Positions 17,147-25,272 of a stretch of DNA of 64,000 nucleotides are shown here, piece after piece. How positions within the stretch are numbered: position 1 is the stretch's first letter; each line of letters begins with the position of its first letter. The notes under the pieces are model-generated. The model had not been told where the DNA came from. It searched no databases and was given only the letters and a program-made list of their open reading frames with translations. Both the position numbers and the translations under genes were made by a program. Source of the stretch: Anaerolineales bacterium (GTDB lineage: Bacteria; Chloroflexota; Anaerolineae; Promineifilales; Promineifilaceae); contig WTJY01000161.1 in the NCBI GenBank assembly GCA_011524645.1, forward strand, positions 1 through 64,000, written 5' to 3'.

Positions 17147-18526
17147 CTAAGCGAAAGCTGGTACCTGTGCGCGGTTGGTCACCTTCATTTTTAGCCCTTC
17201 TTGAATCGACATCGTAATGAGTGGGAGAGGGGTGATCGTTTGATCGGGAACCATCTCGAACTCATAATTTTGGATCATAGTGGCTAAAATGAGACGTGCC
17301 TCCATCATAGCGAACGCTTGGCCGATGCAGACCCGTGGGCCAGCCCCAAAGGGGAGGTAGCTGTATTTTTGAATGTTGGATTCGTTTTCGGTCGAGAAGC
17401 GTTCCGGATCAAACGTTTTCGGGTTTTCGAAATGTTCTGATAGATGGTGTAACACATACGGTGCGATGAAAATGACCGATTCCGCATCGATTTTGTAATC
17501 GCCGATCATGGTGTCTTCTGTCGCATAGCGGGCATTGAGGGACCAGACTGATGGGTGAAGACGCATCGCTTCTTTGATCACCATTTCGGTATAGGGTAAG
17601 TTAGCGAGATCTTGATAATTGGGTGTCCGGCCGTCTAGTACATCATCGATTTCCGCTTGGAGCTTTGCCATGACATCTGGGTTTTGTCCCAGCGCGTACA
17701 TCGTCCAGGTGAGCGCATTTGAGGTGGTTTCATGTCCTGCTCCAAAGAGGGTGACGACTTGATCGCGTAACTCTTGCGCCGTCAGGAAGCTGTCATCTTC
17801 TTCTTGAGAGAGGAGTAGCATCGAAAGCAGGTCGCCGCGATCTTCGATCCGGCCGTCTGGCCCCGGTTGGCGACGGGTGGTGATAATGTCATGAATCGCA
17901 CTATCTAGGACTTTCCGCTCACGACGCCGTTTAATATTTAAGGGGATTGGGAGCCATTCTGGCAAATCGATCGGTGTGCTCATGTCTTGATCGGTGAGCT
18001 GTTGCAAACGATGAATCGCTTCCCCGATGCGGTTCGCTTGATCGACCATCACTTCTTTATCCACATCGAAAATCGTTTTGGTAACGATATACATCGTGAC
18101 GCGTAACATTTCTTGGCTGATATCGATGACAGATTGATCTTCCCATGTATCGACCATATCGGTCGCATAATTTGACATAATGTCGGCATACGAAATGATT
18201 CGCTTCATGTGAAACGCAGGTTGGGACATTTTGCGTTGCTTTTTGTGGTGGTCTCCCTGACTGGTGACAAGGCCACGGCCGAGGAAACGGCCTAAGATTT
18301 TGACATCCCGTTCCCATTTGGGGAAGCGTTTTGATTTTGTGACCAGTACTTCACGGACCAATTCCGGTTTTGTGACCATTGTGACTGTCATTGGTCCTAA
18401 ACGAAACTTAAATATTTCCGGATATGTTTCAGCCATGCCCAATAAAAAGTCTAGTGGGGCATTGGTAAATGAGCTACCGTTTGCAAAAAAACTATCGCCG
18501 TAATGGATAGGTATTTCTCGTGTCAT
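17147..18526 (-). CDS. Cytochrome P450
   Basis: A 459-residue soluble P450 with no N-terminal membrane anchor. The oxygen-activating I-helix motif GAGHETT is near residues 262-268, the ExxR of helix K is KEAMR, and the heme-thiolate loop is FGAGPRVCIG with Cys400. The sequence style (HDI, QEGLKMKV tail) is close to bacterial class CYPs that act on fatty acids, terpenes or carotenoids, such as CYP110, CYP102 and CYP97-like enzymes. The substrate is not determinable. It is divergently transcribed from a TetR regulator, which probably controls it. A strong ribosome site, AAGGA, precedes the ATG. No ferredoxin gene is adjacent. Confidence 0.9.
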   Translation of the reverse strand: MTREIPIHYGDSFFANGSSFTNAPLDFLLGMAETYPEIFKFRLGPMTVTMVTKPELVREVLVTKSKRFPKWERDVKILGRFLGRGLVTSQGDHHKKQRKMSQPAFHMKRIISYADIMSNYATDMVDTWEDQSVIDISQEMLRVTMYIVTKTIFDVDKEVMVDQANRIGEAIHRLQQLTDQDMSTPIDLPEWLPIPLNIKRRRERKVLDSAIHDIITTRRQPGPDGRIEDRGDLLSMLLLSQEEDDSFLTAQELRDQVVTLFGAGHETTSNALTWTMYALGQNPDVMAKLQAEIDDVLDGRTPNYQDLANLPYTEMVIKEAMRLHPSVWSLNARYATEDTMIGDYKIDAESVIFIAPYVLHHLSEHFENPKTFDPERFSTENESNIQKYSYLPFGAGPRVCIGQAFAMMEARLILATMIQNYEFEMVPDQTITPLPLITMSIQEGLKMKVTNRAQVPAFA

Positions 18527-18549
18527 GGTTATTTTTCCTTAGGTCATTT

Positions 18550-18575
18550 GTTGAAGATAATCAACACTCTGTTGA
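18550..18575. promoter_or_regulatory. Candidate TetR operator (GTTGA/TCAAC half-sites)
   Basis: Three alternating half-sites GTTGA-N6-TCAAC-N5-GTTGA lie at 18550-18575 and touch the -35 box of the tetR promoter. A second dyad, TACACGTGTA, is at 18655-18664 in the tetR leader. Either could bind the TetR dimer. Confidence 0.4.
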
Positions 18576-18624
18576 CAAACTGCTTTTATATCTACAAAAT
18601 ACAAGGGAAATAGTGGGTTGTCAA
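18572..18624. promoter_or_regulatory. Symmetric divergent promoter for P450 and tetR
   Basis: On the plus strand, TTGACA (18572-18577) is followed 17 bases later by CAAAAT (18595-18600). On the minus strand, TTGACA (reverse of 18619-18624) is followed 17 bases later by TATTTT (reverse of 18596-18601). The two promoters thus share one -10 segment and have perfect -35 boxes on either side. The predicted leaders are about 80 bases for tetR and 60 for the P450. Confidence 0.65.
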
Positions 18625-18687
18625 TCACGAAAATTGTGTATGTGTTGCTTAACGTACACGTGTAATTTAATTTTTGGGAGGATTTTG

Positions 18688-19317
18688 ATGGGACAAAAAA
18701 AACTAGATCGCCGAGTGCGCCGAACACGCCGTCTTTTGGCCGATGCGTTGGTCCAACTGATTAAAGAACGAGGATATACGCCGATTTCGATTGCAGATAT
18801 CACAGACCGTGCTGAATTAAATCGAGCGACCTTTTATTTGCATTACAGCAATAAAGATGAACTATTGATCGATTTGCTGGAGTCCCATTTTGACCCACTG
18901 GTGGAAGAGATTAACCAGCTTGAAGCTTCGGCCGATTTACAGCCGTGGCAGAGCTATGATGCGGAGCGTTTGGTTTTTGAGCATGTGGCTGAGAATGCGG
19001 AGCTGTATAAAGTGTTGTTGGGCCCCAATGCGGTAGGGTTTGTAATTTTGCGGGTGATTAGTTATACGGCTGCCGTGATCGAAAATGAGTTTCACAAAGC
19101 GGGTGTTGCTGAAATGGGGAGTATCCCGATTCCATTGATTGCACAGCATGTGGCTGGCACATTGTTTGCCCAAGTTTATTGGTGGTTAGCCAATGATATG
19201 CCTTATCCGCCCGAGTATATGGCTCGTTTGACCTACGAAATGTGTATGTTTGGATCGATGCCGGTTGTTGAGCAACAGCAATCCGATTTGCTCCCGTTAA
19301 CTATGTTGCCCCGATAA
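18688..19317 (+). CDS. TetR/AcrR-family transcriptional regulator
   Basis: A 209-residue regulator. The N-terminal helix-turn-helix is clear: RRTRRLLADALVQLIKERGY, then ISIADITDRAELNRATFYLHYSNKDEL. The C-terminal ligand domain is all-helical with a TetR_C look, including HVAGTLFAQVYWWLANDMPYPPEYMARLTYEM. ATG 18688 is preceded by a good GGGAGG site; earlier in-frame starts would run through the promoter. It faces the P450 gene across 161 bases, so it probably represses the P450 and itself in answer to the P450 substrate or a related lipophilic compound (inference from layout). Confidence 0.87.
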   Translation: MGQKKLDRRVRRTRRLLADALVQLIKERGYTPISIADITDRAELNRATFYLHYSNKDELLIDLLESHFDPLVEEINQLEASADLQPWQSYDAERLVFEHVAENAELYKVLLGPNAVGFVILRVISYTAAVIENEFHKAGVAEMGSIPIPLIAQHVAGTLFAQVYWWLANDMPYPPEYMARLTYEMCMFGSMPVVEQQQSDLLPLTMLPR

Positions 19318-19319
19318 TG

Positions 19320-20315
19320 TTACGGCCGATCTGTGAGGGCGTGACCGTCTTTATTGGTTGTGACTGCCACTATAGACAGGTTCTTATTTACCCAATCCTC
19401 GCGTAACGTCATATCTAGAAAATCGGGATTGATATACGTTGCATAAGCTTGATAGAGGCCCCAGTAATCTTGTTCTGTGGCGGGAAGCCCGAGTAGATGG
19501 GGACTCGGGAGAAGAAGCTCTGAAGTAATTTGGGGGTTGTTAGCCGCCCAAAGTGCGGCCGGATCGGGGGAGAATGAGAGCTGGATTTGGAACGTGTTCG
19601 GTGAACACATCAGATCGACAAACCGATTACATACATCTTGAAGCGTTTGCTCCATGTCCGCCAACAAGCGACGCGTGAGTTCCGCTTCTTCGGCTGGGTA
19701 ACGGGCTTGAATATACTCCCCTTGATAGGTTTCATTTTGTGCATCTTCGAGCGGGTCGGGTGGGGATAGAAGCCAACGATCCACCCCTTGTTTATAAATT
19801 GAGGTGTGTTCGAGCTGAATCGGCATGGTGGTATGTTCCGCTTCATACGCGATTTGGGTGACAACCGTTACTGTGGCGAGATTGGGTGAGAACTCAGTCA
19901 CGCTATAAGTTGATGTGGTCTCTAGCTGGGAGAGTCCGAACGTGGTGCGGCCGAAAAAAGAGCCGGTTGAAACCAAGTGAAGCTGATTTTCGACCCACGA
20001 TAAATCACGGCCGGAAATCAAATTGGCCATGAGCTCTTGATCTTGTTGTGAAACCGCTTCTAGGGTTAGTTGATGGCTGGCGAGTACATCGGCTTTGATC
20101 GCTTCTATATTGGCTGTGATTCGATTTTGTACCCGGCTGAAGGTAAACCAGCCCGCACCAAGTAATATGATGGTTAGTAGCGTGAGAGCAAGCCATATAC
20201 GGCCGGACATCGGACTAGACGGTGTGGTTGGTTCCTCTGTCGGATCATCTGTGAATGTGGGAATCGTTTCATCCCAATCTGTATCTTCATCTGTTTGCCA
20301 GTTAAGTTCAGACAT
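19320..20315 (-). CDS. Single-pass membrane protein of unknown function
   Basis: A 331-residue protein with an acidic cytoplasmic N-terminus (TDEDTDWDETIPTFTDDPTEE), one transmembrane helix at about 39-60 (IWLALTLLTIILLGAGWFTF) and a large exported domain of mixed alpha/beta content. The latter repeats the theme of a DUF-like NTF2/SnoaL-type fold (VTVVTQIAYEAEHTTMPIQLEHTSIYKQGVDRW with the YxxEHT spacing), which I only suggest. No enzyme motif is seen. It converges on tetR with 2 bases between the stops and is not in an obvious operon. Confidence 0.65.
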   Translation of the reverse strand: MSELNWQTDEDTDWDETIPTFTDDPTEEPTTPSSPMSGRIWLALTLLTIILLGAGWFTFSRVQNRITANIEAIKADVLASHQLTLEAVSQQDQELMANLISGRDLSWVENQLHLVSTGSFFGRTTFGLSQLETTSTYSVTEFSPNLATVTVVTQIAYEAEHTTMPIQLEHTSIYKQGVDRWLLSPPDPLEDAQNETYQGEYIQARYPAEEAELTRRLLADMEQTLQDVCNRFVDLMCSPNTFQIQLSFSPDPAALWAANNPQITSELLLPSPHLLGLPATEQDYWGLYQAYATYINPDFLDMTLREDWVNKNLSIVAVTTNKDGHALTDRP

Positions 20316-20374
20316 AGAAATTTGAGGTTATTGATTTGTTTGGCTGATGTGCCACTATTTTGTCAGAGGTGAGC

Positions 20375-21472
20375 ATGATAAAATGGGGGGCGGGCATCCC
20401 CGATCTATCAATTTTCCTAACGCTATCACTCTATTTCAACATGGGCAACGACTCTAATTTACGCCAAACTATTCTGATTTTTATCATATCTAGCTTGGTT
20501 ATATCCATGTTTGGAACCATTGGGTATATGCTCATCGAAGAATGGACCGCAGTTAATGCGTTTTACATGACCGTTATTACATTGACCACGGTCGGGTTTG
20601 GTGAAGTCGAGCCGTTGTCGCAAGCGGGGCGATTGTTTACCGTATTGTTAATGATTGTGGGGATTGGAGCTTTCGCTTATGGATTCAGTATTATTAGCCA
20701 ATATTTATTTACGATGAGCTTAAATCAGATCGCGAAGGAACGGCGTATGACGCAGAAAATTGATAAATTAGAAGGACACTTTATCGTTTGTGGTTACGGC
20801 CGTGTGGGGCAGAACGCGACAGAGACGATGCGAGACGAAGGGCATAATGTCGTCATTATCGATAATGTCGAAAACAAGTTCGAAGATATACAACTTAACC
20901 ATCCCGATTTATATTATGTGGTGGGTGATGCGACCGATGATGATATTTTGCTAAGAGCAGGACTTTTGAAAGCGCGTGGCTTGCTCGTTTGTACAGGGGA
21001 TGATGCCAATAACTTATTTGTCGTGTTGTCGGCTCGTGCTTTACATAAAAATCTTTTGATTGTGGCGCGAACCTCTGATGTGCATAATGAAAGCAAAATG
21101 ATGCGAGCTGGAGCGGACAAAGTAATCTCCCCTTATCGTATTGGTGGGCAACGTATGGCCAACAGTTTAATCCGGCCGCAAGTGTTGGAAATGCTCGATG
21201 TGGTGACGACTCGTTCCGGTTTAGAGCTATGGTTAGAGGATGTCCATCTCTTGCCCGGATCATTTTTAGATGGCAAAACGATCATCGAAGCGGATATTCG
21301 GCGGCGGACAGGGGCGACCGTTGTGGTCCTGAATCGAGCGATGCACAATGTGACCTCACCGAGTGGGGATACCCAACTCTTGGCGGGTGATCATTTGGTG
21401 GTAATCGGGACACGAGAGCAAGTTGAAAAGTTAGAAATGTTGGCCGAAGGGAAAATTTCGAAGAAAGATTAA
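20375..21472 (+). CDS. Two-helix potassium channel with RCK/TrkA domains
   Basis: A 365-residue protein of MthK-like layout: TM1 (about 30-55), a pore loop with selectivity filter TVGFGE at 72-77, and TM2 (LFTVLLMIVGIGAFAYGF). An RCK/TrkA-N Rossmann domain follows (FIVCGYGRVGQNATETMRDEGHNVVIID), then a TrkA-C domain from about 270. The filter is the GFG variant of GYG, still compatible with K+ selectivity. RCK domains gate in response to nucleotides or Ca2+. I prefer ATG 20375, with AGAGGTG upstream, over the TTG five codons earlier. Its stop is 3 bases from the convergent DapF-like gene. Confidence 0.88.
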   Translation: MIKWGAGIPDLSIFLTLSLYFNMGNDSNLRQTILIFIISSLVISMFGTIGYMLIEEWTAVNAFYMTVITLTTVGFGEVEPLSQAGRLFTVLLMIVGIGAFAYGFSIISQYLFTMSLNQIAKERRMTQKIDKLEGHFIVCGYGRVGQNATETMRDEGHNVVIIDNVENKFEDIQLNHPDLYYVVGDATDDDILLRAGLLKARGLLVCTGDDANNLFVVLSARALHKNLLIVARTSDVHNESKMMRAGADKVISPYRIGGQRMANSLIRPQVLEMLDVVTTRSGLELWLEDVHLLPGSFLDGKTIIEADIRRRTGATVVVLNRAMHNVTSPSGDTQLLAGDHLVVIGTREQVEKLEMLAEGKISKKD

Positions 21473-21475
21473 TGT

Positions 21476-22306
21476 TTACTTAATAATCGGCTCAGTTGGC
21501 AGATAAACACGGCCGTTGGCGATGGGCTGGACCTTATTTTGAATGACGATGTGGTTATTTGGGGTGAGCTGTGCGGGGAGCACGCCACCTGGCATATGGA
21601 GGTTGACGGCCGGATTAACCAGACCGAGTTGGTGGCAGGCGGCAAATGTGGCACACGCGCTGCTCCCAGAGGCTAAGGTATAGCCTGCGCCACGTTCCCA
21701 AATTTGTAGCGCGATATTTTGCTGGTCTTGAACTTCGACAAATTGGACATTGGTTCGATTGGGGAAGGCGGGATCGGTTTCGATGAGCGGGCCGTAGTAG
21801 GCGACTTGGTCGGCAGAAAAACGGCCGAAAATCACACAGTGAGGGTTGCCCATGCTGATCGGGTAGGCGGTTAATAATTGATCATCAACTTTTAATTGAA
21901 TAGGGGGAAAGTAAATGGGTGCCCCCATATCAACCGTGATGGCGATGCTATGATCGGGCTGTGTTTGGTGGTTGTGTACGATGACTTCGGCCTGTTCGAT
22001 CATAATGGCAAACATAGGGGGGAGTGCAGCCGTGGTTTGATGCAGATATGCGGCGAAAATTGAAAGGCCGTTGCCACTTTTTTCCGCTTCGCTACCGTCA
22101 GGGTTATAGATCCGGATCGGAAAGCGATCGGTGTTGTTTTCAACTGATTTTGGAGGGATTAAGAGCCCATCTCCGCCTAACCCATAGGCGGAGTGACATA
22201 GGGTTTGAATACCGGCCGTCGTTAAGCTGATTTGTTTTGGCCAATCAGGGATAACGGTATAAGCATTGCCGAACGCATGATATTTGTGAAAGTAAATCGG
22301 GATCAT
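21476..22306 (-). CDS. DapF-like protein lacking both catalytic cysteines
   Basis: A 276-residue protein with the full diaminopimelate epimerase fold: FHKYHAFGNAY at the N-terminus, then RIYNPDGSEAEKSGNG and ERGAGYTLASGSSACA. In normal DapF the two catalytic bases are Cys in xxxCGNG and TxxCGxG. Here both are Ser (S77, codon AGT; S213, codon TCT), read directly from the DNA. The frame is otherwise intact with no stops, so it is maintained as a protein. It may have become a different racemase, an isomerase or a binding protein. The real DapF, if the cell needs one, is elsewhere. It ends 15 bases after the MutS-like gene and may be co-transcribed. Confidence 0.8.
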   Translation of the reverse strand: MIPIYFHKYHAFGNAYTVIPDWPKQISLTTAGIQTLCHSAYGLGGDGLLIPPKSVENNTDRFPIRIYNPDGSEAEKSGNGLSIFAAYLHQTTAALPPMFAIMIEQAEVIVHNHQTQPDHSIAITVDMGAPIYFPPIQLKVDDQLLTAYPISMGNPHCVIFGRFSADQVAYYGPLIETDPAFPNRTNVQFVEVQDQQNIALQIWERGAGYTLASGSSACATFAACHQLGLVNPAVNLHMPGGVLPAQLTPNNHIVIQNKVQPIANGRVYLPTEPIIK

Positions 22307-22321
22307 GATCGCACCGTCAGA

Positions 22322-24043
22322 TTAATCTTGATCTGTTTCACCAAGTATCCCTCTATTTTGGAGTGTGTCGGTCAACTGTTCATAGCTGATGCCATACCGC
22401 TGGGCGATCTCTTTCGCATAGCTGTGGCCGAGTGGCGGGCCGGGGATAATTTTATAATTGCGTTGAATCGCGCCTGAGTGATCGGCCGTTTTTTGAGCAG
22501 ACGCGATCATGCTAATAATGCGACTCATACCGGCTGTGTCTCGATTAAGTTGGTCGACCGATGCGGCGAGCTCGTGCAGATGGGTATTAAAGACCGCACG
22601 AGCCCCCATGCGACGCAGAATACGGACAATATCTTGGGCCAAATAGATGCTTTCGCCGGGGCTTGTGCTGGCCAATGATTCATTGAGCAAAATAAGGCTG
22701 CGGGGGGTCGCGGCCGCAAAGATTTCGGCGAGCCTCTGAGCTTCGTCCCCAAAGCGGCCGGTTGCCAGCTCTAACTCTTCTTCAACCGGATAGTGGGTGT
22801 AGATATTGTCAACGGGGGTAATGCGAGCGGCCGTTCCTGGCACATAGAGACCCGCCTGCGCCAAAATTTGGTTGATGCCCACCATTTGGGTGTAGGTTGT
22901 CTTTCCTCCCTGATTGGGGCCGGTTAAGATTTGAATGGCTCCATCCTGATTAAGACGTATGTCGTTTTGGATCACCCGATTGGCGATCTGAGCACCCGGA
23001 TGTGTGGTCATAAAGTGATGGGCTAAGTTTAGGTTATAGCTTTGATCGATTTCACAAACCGGCAAGTCAGAATCGACGATTTCAGGTTGACATAACGGTA
23101 GATTTTGTTCACGTAGGCGGTGGGTGAGTTGGATTGCGGCCAGATAAAAGCTAATGTCTCGGCGCAAATTTGATAAGAAGTGGCCGTTTAGATTGACATA
23201 ATGTTGTAATGCTTGACTGATCGGCTTGCTGATTTTCTCCAAGACATTTGCGAGATCGCGAAAGAGAGGGGCGAGCAACGGGTTATTACGGCCGTGGCGA
23301 CTGTATTCCCCATCTGAACCGGAAGCCCCATAAATATCGATTGGGGCTTTGTGAATCGGTGCGATTCCGTGAAATTCTTTGTCGCGGCGGCCGAGTAAGC
23401 GATCGAGTAGCGGGGCGGTATCAAACTTTTGTTTATTAATCGATACCAGCGTTGCTTCAACCGGCCGGAGTTCTCTGTCGAGATTCACGCCGATTGTCAC
23501 ACTCACATTGGATCTGAGTTTGGGGAGAATTTCGGGGAGCTCTTTTTTGAGCCGTTGGAATGGTTCACTTTGAGCAACTTGGTTGATGAGTTGATATAGC
23601 CCTTGGAGCCCAGCCGATTTTAAGTGGTGTGGGCCGACTGTGGTGAACGCATTTTGTAAGATCGTGACACTGTCCAGCAAGTATTCCAGTTCGCTGGCGC
23701 GCCAAGCGACTTCTTGTAGCGAGAGTTTGCGACGATCATGAGATTGGCGATAGGCACCGATGGCGTTGATGAGGGGGAGCACTTGGGAAAAGGCGTCGAA
23801 TAGGGCTGGAGAGGCGTCTATGTCCGCTAAAATCGCTTGTCTATAGCGTATGACGGCCGGATCTGTGGTGAGATTAAAGATAATTTGGCGCAGATTGTCT
23901 TGTATGGGCCGATTGCGATCAAATGCGGCTAGTGTGTTGTCTAATGATAAATCGTTTACTGCGCGTGGATTTAAGTGGCTTGTAGGATGTGGGGGATAGT
24001 TAGCTGGCCAGAGTAGACTATAGGATTCTGGTTTTGTGGACAT
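22322..24043 (-). CDS. MutS-like DNA-binding ATPase (MutS domain III/V only)
   Basis: A 573-residue protein with the MutS core/lever helices (about 1-350) and the ABC-type ATPase domain. Walker A GPNQGGKTT begins at residue 375. The Walker B strand reads SLILLNESLAST, so the usual Asp of LLDE is Asn while the Glu is kept. The H-loop FNTHLHELA is present. It lacks the mismatch-reading domain I and the Smr nuclease domain of MutS2. Such short MutS homologues are common in bacteria and their roles are mostly unknown. It starts only a few bases after a strong terminator and runs into the DapF-like gene. Confidence 0.8.
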   Translation of the reverse strand: MSTKPESYSLLWPANYPPHPTSHLNPRAVNDLSLDNTLAAFDRNRPIQDNLRQIIFNLTTDPAVIRYRQAILADIDASPALFDAFSQVLPLINAIGAYRQSHDRRKLSLQEVAWRASELEYLLDSVTILQNAFTTVGPHHLKSAGLQGLYQLINQVAQSEPFQRLKKELPEILPKLRSNVSVTIGVNLDRELRPVEATLVSINKQKFDTAPLLDRLLGRRDKEFHGIAPIHKAPIDIYGASGSDGEYSRHGRNNPLLAPLFRDLANVLEKISKPISQALQHYVNLNGHFLSNLRRDISFYLAAIQLTHRLREQNLPLCQPEIVDSDLPVCEIDQSYNLNLAHHFMTTHPGAQIANRVIQNDIRLNQDGAIQILTGPNQGGKTTYTQMVGINQILAQAGLYVPGTAARITPVDNIYTHYPVEEELELATGRFGDEAQRLAEIFAAATPRSLILLNESLASTSPGESIYLAQDIVRILRRMGARAVFNTHLHELAASVDQLNRDTAGMSRIISMIASAQKTADHSGAIQRNYKIIPGPPLGHSYAKEIAQRYGISYEQLTDTLQNRGILGETDQD

Positions 24044-24082
24044 AAAAAAGAATCCCGAGAGCTTGTTTAAACTTTCGGGATT
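24044..24082 (-). terminator. Rho-independent terminator of the V4R gene
   Basis: On the minus strand the stem AATCCCGA (reverse of 24075-24082) pairs with TCGGGATT (reverse of 24051-24058) around a 16-base loop, and is followed by CTTTTTT. It ends transcripts of the V4R gene just before the MutS-like start codon. Confidence 0.85.
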
Positions 24083-24208
24083 GAGGAAATATTACATGTT
24101 ATGGTGTTCGATTGTTGTTAGCCTAATGGCTGGTTAAGAAGCACCATTAATTTTGGGATCTTAATTAAAGCTGTGGTTGCAATTGTAATTGAAGCGAACC
24201 GTTTGAAA

Positions 24209-24844
24209 CTAATCTTCGATCGGCTTCTTTTCAATTGCGAATTTGCTTTCCGCATCACCCATAGAAATACACTGGGTTTGCATAATACGAAATTCTTTTC
24301 CTGCGCTCGCCCAATGCAACGCCCCTTGCAATACACCGATTGCTAGATGTCCTACCGGCTTGTCCGATGTTCGGCCGCAAGAAAGAGGGTCTTTTTCAAT
24401 GAACCAGTACCAGTACTCATCGTCTTCATCGACACGTACGACTTGGTCACTGACATTGTTAAAGAATTTACCGAAGAAGATGAGACCTGCTTTGATACGT
24501 TGTTCCATCGTACCGAGCTTCATGGTCATTTGTGCGGCGCGGGCCACAGTACCGAAGCTGGTCAGACCGTCTTTGAAGGATTGACGGCCGGCACGGATCG
24601 CGAATACACGCGCGCCACGTGGGCCATACATATCCCAAAACGCTTGCTGAAGCTTGCCAATCTCGGTAAAAGAAAATTCTTTGTTCATATTGTCTGGCGG
24701 GTAGTTGTTGATGTACTTTTGCAACCCCGCCATGTTAAGCAATGCTGTAACACCCTTAGCACCTACGATTTCTTCTGCCGAAGTCAAGATGATTCTGGCC
24801 CAGCGATTTGGGTAAAAGTATTTTTGTCCTTCAATGGCGTCCAT
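24209..24844 (-). CDS. V4R (4-vinyl reductase-type) domain protein
   Basis: A 211-residue protein whose second half matches the V4R small-molecule-binding domain: IGVLQGALHWASAGKEFRIMQTQCISMGDAESKFAI, with the conserved Cys and the Gly/Asp/Phe pattern at the C-terminus. V4R domains occur in BchJ, in XylR/DmpR activators as aromatic-binding modules, and in stand-alone proteins of Chloroflexota that bind hydrophobic ligands. There is no DNA-binding or enzymatic partner domain here, so a ligand-binding or chaperone role is most likely. It is a monocistronic unit with its own terminator. Confidence 0.75.
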   Translation of the reverse strand: MDAIEGQKYFYPNRWARIILTSAEEIVGAKGVTALLNMAGLQKYINNYPPDNMNKEFSFTEIGKLQQAFWDMYGPRGARVFAIRAGRQSFKDGLTSFGTVARAAQMTMKLGTMEQRIKAGLIFFGKFFNNVSDQVVRVDEDDEYWYWFIEKDPLSCGRTSDKPVGHLAIGVLQGALHWASAGKEFRIMQTQCISMGDAESKFAIEKKPIED

Positions 24845-25272
24845 TATTACCTCTCGTGTGAAAACTACTGGGTCGCTATTTTCGTAACCAGCGATTGGTC
24901 AGACATTATATTTAAGTTAATGAAAGATGCAGATTTAAGCATGGTCATGTCTGATAGTTGGTTGAATGAGTTTTCTACTTGGTTGAGTAAATTATGTTTC
25001 TAAAAGTGGTTTGACACACTTTAACTTTTTGTATAAGTAGTTGTCGTATGCTAACCGACCCGATTTCAAATGACGATGGGATTTCTTTACCCCGACATAT
25101 TATAGAATAAAACTAAAAATTTGGCGCATACTGCCCTAATTTTATTGTGTGTCATGGGGTTGTCAAGAGACGTTGGTGATACCTTTTACCTAAATTGCAT
25201 TGTCACACAGGGTGTTTGCTCTAAATTCTTTATAAATGTTGGTTTTTGAGGGCACTTATGACCTGCTTGGTT
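24845..25272. other. Intergenic region upstream of the V4R gene
   Basis: This 428-base AT-rich gap has no credible gene. On the minus strand TTGACA (reverse of 25161-25166) and TAAAAT (reverse of 25139-25144), 16 bases apart, could be the V4R promoter, which would give a leader near 290 bases. An ORF on the plus strand reaching into this gap is antisense to the V4R gene and not coding. Confidence 0.5.

Noticed and set aside
24347-25003. 218-residue plus-strand ORF reaching into the gap upstream of the V4R gene
   Set aside because: Two thirds of it is antisense to the clearly recognisable V4R gene. It has no ribosome site and no family resemblance.
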